A stretch of 64,000 nt of DNA from Acorus gramineus (taxonomy: Eukaryota; Streptophyta; Magnoliopsida; Acorales; Acoraceae): NCBI GenBank assembly GCA_030737835.1, contig JAUJYN010000068.1:1-64000 (forward strand). The letters are read 5' to 3'. A program made the position numbers and the translations under genes. Numbering within the stretch: position 1 is the stretch's first letter; the number at the start of each line of letters is the position of its first letter. This document shows, one piece after another, positions 36,566 through 46,582 of this stretch. Below the pieces are notes generated by a model. It ran no database searches. It was not told the origin of the DNA and saw nothing but the letters and a program-made list of their open reading frames with translations.

Positions 36566-38033
36566 ACGCGCGGGCGTGCTGGGCGCTGGGGGCCAGCAGT
36601 GCTGGTCGTGCAGGCATGTGGGCGTGCTGGGCGGAGCGCACGGGTATGCTGGGCGCAGGTGCTGGGGGGTGATGCTCGTGCAGATGTGGCGAGGCAGGGG
36701 CTGGGGCGCGCGCGGAGGAGGCGCGGGGCGAGGAGCTGAGCGCGAGGCGCGGCGGGGCAGGAAGGTGTGCGCGAGGCGTGTGCGGGGCGCGGCAAGGCAG
36801 GGGTGGTGTGCGCGGGCGCGAGGAGGTGTGCGCGGGGGCGAGGCGCCGCGCGCGGGGGCGTGCGGGGTGCTCGCGGGCCAGCGCACGGCGTGCGGGGCGC
36901 GTGCGGGCTGCCGCGGCTGGCCGTGCGGGTGGTGCGCGGAGTGCGCGGGCTGAGGCGCGGCGGCGCGTCCGGGCGGTCGGGTGGCCGTGCGGGTGGTTGC
37001 CGGGGGTGTTGGGTGTTGATTGGGATCTTTGGGTGTTTTATTGTGTGTGTTATGTATTTTTGGGGTAATTGTGGATTTATTCTAACCAGTTAATACCTGT
37101 CTTGCAGATCTCGACGGACGGTCGCGCGTCGACCCGATTCCCGGTGAGTGGGACAACCCAACCCAGTGTGGGAGGCGCTACATGCTTTGGGCGTGTACCG
37201 TCCTCCCCTGGGGCTTATAGTTAGTATTAACTGCGTGATGTAATCCATGTATGCATGATGTGTGTGTAGAATTGCATGCCACCCTAGATTGTGTGATAGG
37301 GACTTGCACCCTTAGGATTGTGCATGAGCCATGCATCCTGCCTCCTCGCTATCATGCTAGGAAAGCCCGACCTGTACATGCGTCCTATTAGTTTGATTGT
37401 TTATTAAATGCTAGCATAAATAGATTGCATGTTTTAGTCAATATTATAGGGGGGCCTTGCGAGGTTAACATTGAGACCCGGGTTAGGGTACTCCGTGTTC
37501 CTTGTTTGGTTGTCAGGATGTCCTGTATCGGGACCTCACGTTACCCTCCTCAGGTTACTTTCCCAATAATATTGCCCCTGTATTATGATAAATAAATGCA
37601 TGTTCCCCGCATCCTGGTTATGCGCGCTGGTGGAATTCTGAGGAATTCGAGACATTAGAGTCGTAGAGATGTGCTGTCAGCGGATCCGAGTGGATCATAT
37701 GCGATGGATAGGCTGTTCTGTTCCCCTCGTCGGATCCGTGTAGAGACTACCTCGGCGTTAGACAGGTTGTCCCGTGCAGGGGCTCCCACTAGTAGGCGCC
37801 TCCTGATTTGGTGAAGGACTGTGCTGAACATGGGAGTGGCCAAACAACCACGGAGTGAGGAGAGACTATCGGTGGACCAAGGGTAACCAACAGCCTAGTC
37901 AGTCCCAAGAGCCTAGGTCACCTGTTGAGAGGTGAGGGTGAGGGTATGGTGGGCCGGCGATGCGACGACCCACAGGATTATGTATGGATGATTATCAACC
38001 CGCTAAGTCCCAACATCCTAGGTCACCTGTTGA

Positions 38034-38061
38034 GGGTGAGGGTGAGGGTGAGGGTATGGGG
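38034..38061 (+). other. potential G-quadruplex in LTR
   Basis: Five runs of at least three G separated by TGA or TAT loops, about 525 bases before the LTR end. Matching GGGTGA tracts are found in the other LTRs, for example near 2660, 34107, 46017 and 52712. Folding is inferred from the pattern. Confidence 0.6.
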
Positions 38062-38398
38062 TTCGGCGATGAACGAACCCCCGGATTGTGATACTATGCC
38101 ACTTGTGGCTTATGAATTGCTTAAATGTGGTTAATATGAACTGTATGCATGGGTTGTGCTATTCACTGAGCGTGTGGCTCACCCCTCGCATATTGTTTTT
38201 CAGTGATCTCTGAGGGAGGAGCTTCCCGAGCGACTACACCGGCAGAGGGTAGCGCCGCGTCCCACGAGTTTTGAGGCCATCAGCACCCTTCTTTCTGTTG
38301 TACGTATATGTTCTGTGCTTGGGCACTTAGTTGGATTATTTGGATTTTTTGTGTATATATGGGCATGTTGGCTCTCACAGGACTTATGATTATGTATC

Positions 38399-38428
38399 GA
38401 GTCTGTAGTATGTTTTGACTACAGACTC
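38399..38428 (+). other. conserved LTR hairpin, element F
   Basis: An 11-bp perfect stem (GAGTCTGTAGT with ACTACAGACTC) closes an 8-base loop. Compared with L3 (GAGTCTGTAAT with ATTACAGACTC), one base pair changed on both sides. Confidence 0.65.
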
Positions 38429-38589
38429 AGTCTTTTAGCTTCCGCATTTGGTGTATATATTATGTCAGCCCTGCTTTTATCTGAGTTGTCATTTTAGTGT
38501 TGTTTGTGGTATATTATTGATTCTGTTACTGATATCATATATACACTTGCCGCGTCCCGGGGACGGCCGCCCTGGGGCGTGACAAAAGT

Positions 38590-38602
38590 TGGTATCAGAG
38601 CC
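38590..38602 (+). other. primer-binding site of element F
   Basis: TGGTATCAGAGCC, five bases after the LTR end, complementary to plant initiator-methionine tRNA. Confidence 0.93.
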
Positions 38603-38704
38603 TGGTCCTGTCAGAGCCAAATGTCTTCCTTTTGATAGAGATGAGTCCTAGGATTTCTATATGCGTATTCTGATCCTAGTGTCTGGTTTTCTTAGGTTGC
38701 TGAT

Positions 38705-41700
38705 ATGCCTCCTCGCAGAGGACGACGCGGACGTGGCCCCTCTCGACCCTTGGAGGTCTCCGGACCTGCCAGAGTCGAGGATGTTATTGGTGAGTCCTCA
38801 GCTGAGAGGTCAGGACCAGCGCAGGAGCCTCCTGCCTGGGAGCGCGCGTTTGCGCGGTTAGCAGATATGGTGGAGACCCAGACGAGGGTGTTGGCAGATC
38901 AGGCGCGGGAGATTCGGGAGCTGCGGGCAGCCCGCGAGGCAGTACCGCAGGTTCCCTTGGCGGCAGATCCGCCTGGTGCCTGATACACCCCCAGTCCCCG
39001 TGGTGGAGATTCCGGCGGCCAGAGTCAGGATCCTCAGGAGAGGGAGGGGGCTAGAGGCAGCAGCGAGGGTCCAGCAGAGTGGACTCTCAGCCTTTCTGAA
39101 GCTCCACCCTCCCGAGTTCAGAGGACAGACGGAGGACCCCCTTGCTCCGAGAGATGGTTGATGGAGGTGGATACCATCTTCTCGACGATGCTATGCACAG
39201 ACCGCCAGAGGGTCTCCCTGGCTGCGTTTATGCTGAAGGGTAGCGCCGCCGAGTGGTGGGCTACTAGATCAGTTGACATTCCAGAGGGACTGGAGCAGCT
39301 CACATGGGCGGGATTCAGGGGATATTTCTTGGAGGAGTATTTCCCCTTCTCGACGCGACAGATAGTGGAGCGGGAGTTTGAGCAGCTGACTCAGGGCACT
39401 ATGTCCGTCGCTGAGTACTCCACGCGGTTCACGAGGCTGTCCAGGTTCGCTCCAGCTCTGGCGATGGACGAGGTGTCGAGGTGCCGTCGATTAGAGCTCG
39501 GTCTGAGCAATGCCATCCGAGTGCACGTCACCGCCCACGCTTTCACGAGGTTCTCCGACTTGGTCTCGCGGGCGAAGACAGTCGAGAGAGACCTCGGGAT
39601 CCAGGTGCAGGCTCCGATCCCGCCGACAGACCAGAGGCCACCCAGAGGTCAGGACAGAGGGCAGCGGAAGAAGAAGAGGGCCCGCTTCGAGCAGTCAGCG
39701 GCTCCCTCTCTTCCAGCAGATGTGGTGCCAGCGCGAGGCCCAGCACCCATCGCAGCCGTGCCGGTCCAGTCGAGGCGACCGGAGACGAGGCGCTGCTATC
39801 ACTGTCAGCGCGTCGGGCATATCTGTATAATTGCCCTGACGCAGGCCGACCAGCAGTGATGCCCCAGCAGCAGCAGTTGCAGCAGAGGCCGTTCCAGCAG
39901 CCGTTTCAGCAGCAGCGCCAGCAGCAGCAGCAGCCTCAGCGCCAGCCGCAGCAGCAGCCTCAGCGTCAGCAGCAGCAGCCACAGGGTGGCCGTGCTGATC
40001 AGAGGAGGCAGCCAGCGCAGCAGGCGAGGCGTGCCCCTGCTCCTCAGCCTCAGTTCGTCATGGGCCGAGTGGCAGCGCTTTCGGCAGAGGAGGCCCAGGC
40101 ATCCGGCAGCGTGGTTAGAGGTACTGTTCAGATCTCCCAGCTTCCTGCTTATGTGCTATTCGATTCTGGAGCCACCCACTCGTTCGTGTCTCCTGCTTTC
40201 GCGAGACGGACGGGTGTGGCGTCCGCTCCTCTAGATGCTGTGTTAGAGGTAGCATTGCCCGTGGGAGACCGGATTCTCCTTAGTTCGTGTACCGAGGGTG
40301 CACGGTGGAGATCGCGGATCATGAGTTTCCGGTAGAGCTGGTGGAGCTCGCGATGTCGGATTTTGATGCCATCCTGGGGATGGATTGGCTAGCAGCTAGT
40401 CATGCCAGCATCGACTGTTTCGCCAAGTCGGTGTCGTTCCACCTTCCTGGTCGGAGGTCTTTCCAGTACGTGGGCGATCGAGACGTAGCTCCTTTGGGGT
40501 TCGTGTCGTCCATGCAGGCGTGGAGACTCCTTCAGGGTGGATGCGAGGGCTTTCTGGCTTATATTGCTCTGGAGGATGCACCGCTGCGGGCAGATATCAG
40601 TCAGACTCCAGTCGTGGCAGAGTTCCCGAGGTTTTCCCCGACGATCTTCCGGGATTACCGCCGGACCGCGCGATTGAGTTTGAGATCAATCTGCTTCCGG
40701 GGACCGAGCCGGTTTCGAGGGCTCCGTACCGGATGGCTCCCGCAGAGCTGAGGGTGCTGAAGGAGCAGTTGGAGGAGTTGCTGGAGAAGGGCTTCGCACG
40801 TCCGAGTGTGTCTCCGTGGGGAGCCCCTGTCCTGTTCGTCCGGAAGAAGGACGGTTCACTGCGGCTGTGTATTGATTACAGGCAGTTGAATAAGCGGACA
40901 GTGAAGAACAAGTACCCGTTGCCGCGGATCGACGATCTGTTTGACCAGCTTCAGGGAGCGTGTGTCTTTTCCAAGATCGATCTCCGCTCGGGGTACTATC
41001 AGTTGAAGATCCGGGAGTCAGATATTCCGAAGACGGCCTTTCGCACCCGGTACGGGCACTACGAGTTCAGAGTACTGCCTTTCGGGTTGACGAACGCGCC
41101 GGCGGCCTTCATGGATCTGATGAACCGGGTATTTCGACCCTTCCTCGACTCCTTTGTGGTAGTATTCATCGATGACATATTGGTGTACTCGAGGAGTCTG
41201 GAGGAGCACGCTCACCACCTCCGCACTGTTTTGGAGACTCTGGCTGGACATCAGTTGTTCGCCAAGTTCAGCAAGTGCGAGTTCTGGTTGGAGCGGATGG
41301 CCTTTCTGGGCCATGTGATTTCCGGTGAGGGTATAGCTGTGGACCCGGAGAAGACGCTCGCCGTGTCGAATTGGCGTCGACCGTCGAACCCCACAGAGAT
41401 TCGTAGCTTCTTGGGCTTGGCGGGTTATTATAGGAGGTTTGTGGAGGGTTTCTCCAAGATAGCCGTTCCTCTTACCCGCCTCACTCGGAAAGACGTTCGG
41501 TTCGAGTGGTCCCCTTCTTGCGAGGAGAGCTTCCAGGAGCTGAAGCGAAGACTCACCTCAGCGCCGGTTCTTACCCTTCCATCTGGGAGCGGTGGGTTCG
41601 CAGTGTATACAGATGCATCGCAGTTGGGTGTGGGGCGTCCTGATGCAGCACGGTAAGGTGGTGGCTTACGCGTCTCGTCAGTTGAAGCCCCATGAGCAGA

Positions 41701-43499
41701 ACTACCCCACCCATGACCTTGAGTTGGCTGCGATTATATTTGCGCTGAAGATGTGGAGGCATTATCTCTACGGAGAGGAGTTCGAGCTCTTTACAGATCA
41801 TAAGAGCTTGACGTATCTGCAGTCTCAGCCGGAGCTCAACATGCGACAGAGGCGTTGGGTTGAGTTCCTTACAGACTACGACTGTGACATCGCTTACCAT
41901 CCGGGTAAGGCGAATGTCGTTGCAGATGCGCTCAGTAGACAGCCCCTGGGCATGGCCGCCCACATGGCTGTCCGTCGTTGGAGGCTTCTGGAGGAGGCCG
42001 CTTGCTGGATCAATGTTCGGGAGACCCCTGCGGATGGCTTTCTGGCCAGGCTGGTGGTGCAGCCGGTTCTTCTCGACGAGATCCGCACGGCTCAGGCTCA
42101 GGACCCGCATTTTATAGTCCTTTCTGAAGGCGTCGCCCGGGGCGAGCGCCAGGACTACCAGATTCGTGCAGACGGGATCCTGAGATTCAGAGGCCGAGTG
42201 TGCATCCCCGACGACGCAGAGCTGAGGCGGAAGATTCTGGACGAGGCCCATCGCTCGAGGTACACAGTGCACCCTGGAGGCACGAAGATGTACAGAGGCC
42301 TTCGTCGCGGCTACTGGTGGCGCGGGATGAAGACAGATATTGCCAGATTTGTTGCCCGATGCCTAGTATGCCAGCAGGTGAAGTCGGAGCATCAGCGCCC
42401 TGCGGGGAAGCTGCAGTCCATTGAGATCCCTCAGTGGAAGTGGGAGCAGATTACCATGGACTTCGTCTCGGGTCTGCCGAGGTCACGTTCGGGTCGCGAT
42501 GCCATCTGGGTGATCGTCGACCGGCTGACGAAGTCTGCTCATTTCCTCCCCATCCGACTCACCGATTCTCTGGACACCCTGGCGCAGTTATTCGTCTCCG
42601 AGATTGTCCGACTCCATGGCACTCCAGTCAGTATCATCTCTGATCGAGACGCGCGTTTCACTTCGAGGTTCTGGCGTAGCCTCCAGCACGCCCTTGGTAC
42701 GAACCTCCACTTCAGTACCGCGTTTCATCCTCAGACGGACGGCCAGTCGGAGAGGACGATCCAGACCCTTGAGGACATGCTGCGGGCCTGTGTGCTCGAT
42801 TTTGGGGGCAGTTGGGAGAGGCACCTTCCGTTGGTGGAGTTCGCCTACAACAACAGCTATCATTCGAGCATCCGGATGGCTCCCTACGAGGCACTTTATG
42901 GCCGCAGCTGCAGGTCCCCCCTGTGTTGGGATGAGGTCGGAGAGCGCCAGCTAGAGGGACCAGAGATCATTCACCAGACCTCCGAGATGGTGAAGACGAT
43001 CCGCGAGCGTATCCGAGTCGCTCAGAGTCGTCAGAAGAGCTACGCCGACCGCCGTCGCCGTGAGCTCTCCTTCGAGGTCGGTGATCATGTGTTCTTGAAG
43101 GTGTCCCCGATGAAGGGCATCTTCCGATTCGGTGTGCGGGGCAAGCTGAGTCCGCGTTTCATTGGGCCTTTCCTCATACTCGAGCGAGTTGGAGAGGTGG
43201 CCTATCGCATCGCTCTGCCCCCACAGTTGGCTCAGGCCCATGACGTCTTCCATGTCTCGCAGCTGAGGCGATACGTCCACGATCCTGCTCACATCATTCC
43301 GTTCGAGCCGCTCGTCTTCGAGCCGGACTTGTCTTTCGTGGAGCAGCCGATTGAGATCATGGACCGCCGCGAGAAGAGGCTCCGCACCAAGACCGTCCAG
43401 CTGGTCAAGGTGCGATGGCAGCACCGTTCCGGTGCCGAGGCCACCTGGGAGCTCGAGGACGCCATGCGTGACGCATATCCGCATCTTTTCCCTTCTTAG
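38705..43499 (+). pseudogene. Gag-Pol polyprotein of element F (several frameshifts)
   Basis: The full set of domains is present: gag start MPPRRGRRGRG at 38705; capsid-like part (39158-39600); CCHC knuckle region near 39790-39835; glutamine-rich linker (39860-39980); protease [11 protein letters not shown] (near 40160); reverse transcriptase FIDDILVYS (near 41167); RNase H ([10 protein letters not shown] near 41608; TDHKSL near 41797); integrase HHCC (near 42250-42375) and D-D-E core (near 42450-42755); GPFLIL (near 43165); and chromodomain to the stop at 43499. The frame is broken by 1-2 base losses at about 38972, 39023-39150 (a cluster of four whose sum restores the frame), 39822, 40290, 40627 and 41632. 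There are no nonsense substitutions, unlike element E. Either recent decay or sequence errors could explain this. Confidence 0.93.
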
Positions 43500-43534
43500 A
43501 TGTACTTGTATTTATTTTGAGGACAAAATTTCCT

Positions 43535-43547
43535 AAGGGGGGGAGAA
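43535..43547 (+). other. polypurine tract of element F
   Basis: AAGGGGGGGAGAA directly before the 3' LTR. Confidence 0.93.
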
Positions 43548-46500
43548 TGTTATATATGTGTCACTTTTTGGCCTATTGGCAATCATTGGAGCATTTTTAG
43601 CAGTTTTAAAATTTTTAGTGTTTTTCGATCGGAACCGCATAATTTCAGACTGTTAGCTATCGTCTGAGCTAGAGGACTCCGATTGAAAATCTAACTGCAT
43701 ATTATGTGTCCTGGTGCCATTTTAAGCCACTCGTGAAAATTTCATCGAATTCTGGCATCGTTTGCAAAAATTTCGCAGTTCCGGGGCGTATCCGGGTTTT
43801 TAAGTCGCACTATATATAAATGAAATCTAAATCCACCCCTACACTATTCATCATCCCTACGACGTGATTTCCCTCTCTCCCCCTCTCTCAAAAGCTCCCA
43901 TTTGAAGCCCTTAAACCCATCAAAACCAAAAACCCAAAGCACGAAAAGTGTAGATCGGGTCCCGATCTACGCACGGGTACTCTCAAATCCGATTTTCGGT
44001 GAATTTTGCCCTTCCTTCCGCCCTCTCTTCTCCTCAGCCCGGACCCTTTTCGGAGGAGGGAAGAGGTCTAGTTGGTAAAGACCGTTGGGGAGGAGCTTCG
44101 GTGCGAAAGGAGCTCCCGGATCCCTTCTTCTCCTCTCTTTGCTTTGGGTAAGCTTCCCTTTCCTTGCTTCTCTTGTTTAGATGCTTGTTAGGGGAGGTTT
44201 TGGGTGTGTGGAGGGCGGTTAAGGGGCTGCCGGAGGTGGTTGGGGGTGGTCGGAGGCCAAGGATGGCCGGGGGTTGGTGGTGGTGGTGCTCGGGCAGGTG
44301 GGGGTCTGTTCGGGGCAGGATGGCAGCGGCAGCGGCTCAGCGGCGCAGTAGCACTGGTCGCGCGCGGGCGTGCGCGCGTGCGTGCGCGCGGGCATGCGCG
44401 CGGAGGCGCGCGGGCGTGCTGGGCGCTGGGGGCCAGCAGTGCGGGTCGTGCAGGGGTGCAGGCGTGCTAGGCGCAGCGAGCGTGCGGGCGTGCTGGTCGT
44501 GCAGGCGTGCTAGGCGCAGCGAGCGTGCGGGCGTGCTGGGCGCTGGGGGCCAGCAGTGCTGGTCGTGCAGGCATGCGGGCGTGCTGGGCGGAGCGCACGG
44601 GTATGCTAGGCGCAGGTGCTGGGGGGTGATGCTCGTGCAGATGTGGCGAGGCAGGGGCTGGGGCGCGCGCGGAGGAGGCGCGGGGCGAGGAGCTGAGCGC
44701 GAGGCGCGGCGGGGCAGGAAGGTGTGCGCGAGGCGTGCGCGGGGCGCGGCAAGGCAGGGGTGGTGTGCGCGGGGGCGAGGCGCCGCGCGCGGGGGCGTGC
44801 GGATTGCTCGCGGGCCAGCGCACGGCGTGCGGGGCGCGTGCGGGCTGCCGCGGCTGGGCGCGGTGGACGCGCGGTGCCCCAGGCGGTGCACGGAGTGCGC
44901 GGGATGAGGCGCGGCGGCACGTCCGGGCGGTCGGGTGGCCGTGCGGGTGGTGGCCGGCCGTGCGGGTGGTTGCCGGGGGTGTTGGGTGGTTGATTGGGAT
45001 CTTTGGGTGTTTATTTGTGTGTGTTATGTATTTTTGGGTAATTGTGGGTTTATTCTAACCAGTTAATACCCTGTCTTGCAGATCTCGACGGACGGTCGCG
45101 CGTCGACCCGATTTCCGGTGAGTGGGACAACCCAACCCAGTGTGGGAGGCGCTACATGCCTTGGGCGTGTACCGTCCTCCCCTGGGGCTTATAGTTAATA
45201 TTAGCTGCGTGATGTAATCCATGTATGCATGATGTGTGTGTAGAATTGCATGCCACCCTAGATTGTGTGATAGGGACTTGCACCCTTAGGATTGTGCATG
45301 AGCCATGCATCCTGCCTCCTCGCTATCATGCTAGGAAAGCCCGACCTCTACATGCGTCCTATTAGTTTGATTTGTTTATTCAAATGCTAGCATAAATGAG
45401 GATTGCATGTTTTAGTCAATATTATAGGGAGGGGCCTTGCGAGGTCAACATTGAGACCCGGGTCAGGGTACTCCGTGTTCCTTGTTTGGTTGTCGGGACG
45501 TCCTGTATCGGGACCTCACGTTACCCTCCCCAGGATACTTTTCCCAATAATATTGCACCCCTGTATTATGATTAATAAATGCATGTTCCCCGCATCCTGG
45601 TTATGCGCGCTGGTGGAATTCTGAGGAATTCGAGACATTAGAGTCGTAGAGATGTGCTGTCAGCGGATCCGAGTGGATCATATGCGATGGATAGGCTGTT
45701 CTGTTCCCCTCGTCGGATCCGTGTAGAGACTACCTCGGCGTTAGACAGGTTGTCCCGTGCAGGGGCTCCCACTAGTAGGCGCCTCCTGATTTGGTGAAGG
45801 ACTGTGCTGAACATGGGAGTGGCCAAACAACCACGGAGTGAGGAGAGACTATCGGTGGACCAAGGGTAACCAACAGCCTAGTCAGTCCCAAGAGCCTAGG
45901 TCACCTGTTGAGAGGTGAGGGTGAGGGTATGGTGGGCCGGCGATGCGACGACCCACAGGATTATGTATGGATGATTATCTACCAACTAAGTCCCAATATC
46001 CTAGGTCACCTGTTGAGGGTGAGGGTGAGGGTGAGGGTATGGGGTTCGGCGATGAACGAACCCCCGGATTGTGATACTATGCCACTTGTGGCTTATGAAT
46101 TGCTTAAATGAGGTTAATATGAACTGTATGCATGGGTTGTGCTATTCACTGAGCGTGTGGCTCACCCCTCGCATATTGTTTTTTCAGTGATCTCTGAGGG
46201 AGGAGCTTCCCGAGCGACTACACCGGCAGAGGGTAGCGCCGCGTCCCACGAGTTTTGAGGCCATCAGCACCCTTCTTTCTGTTGTACCTATATGTTCTGT
46301 GCTTGGGCACTTAGTTGGATTATGTTTGGGATGTTATTTGTGTATATATGGGCATGTTGGCTCTCACAGGACTTATGATTATGTATCGAGTCTGTAGTGT
46401 GTTTTGACTACAGACTCAGTCTTTTAGCTTCCGCATTTGGTGTATATATTATGTCAGCCCTGCTTTTTACCTGTGTTGTCATTTTAGTTGTTGTTCGTGG

Positions 46501-46577
46501 TATATTATTGAACTCTTGTTACTGATATCATATATACACTTGCCGCATCCCGGGGACGGCCGCCCTGGGGCGTGACA
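43548..46577 (+). repeat. 3' LTR of element F (type L2)
   Basis: About 3.03 kb. Same modules as the 5' copy; candidate intron at 44148-45081. It ends GGGGCGTGACA at 46577 and is followed by the target duplication TCACG. Confidence 0.95.
43811..43820 (+). promoter_or_regulatory. TATA-like site in LTR of element F
   Basis: TATATATAAA, after the conserved AAGTCGCAC, about 265 bases into the LTR. The 5' LTR copy reads CGATATAAATG at the same place, so the 5' promoter may be weaker. Function inferred. Confidence 0.5.
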
Positions 46578-46582
46578 TCACG
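46578..46582. repeat. target-site duplication of element F, right copy
   Basis: TCACG, identical to 35539-35543. The gag frame of element E resumes here. Confidence 0.95.

Larger units (their letters stand above)
35544..38584 (+). repeat. 5' LTR of element F (type L2)
   Basis: About 3.04 kb, TGTTATATATGTG to GGGGCGTGACA. It is close to the 3' copy but has one or two more units of a 43-bp repeat and scattered substitutions. Candidate intron at 36146-37107; doubled G-rich module with a 105-bp period at about 37912 and 38017; hairpin at 38399-38428. Confidence 0.95.
35544..46577 (+). mobile_element. Element F, complete Ty3/gypsy (L2 LTRs) nested in element E
   Basis: A full-length plus-strand Tekay-like element of about 11.0 kb. 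LTRs are 35544-38584 and 43548-46577, with primer-binding site, Gag-Pol and polypurine tract between them, and TCACG on both sides. It sits in the gag of element E, and E's frame continues on the other side. It is the youngest insertion in this part of the window. Confidence 0.96.
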
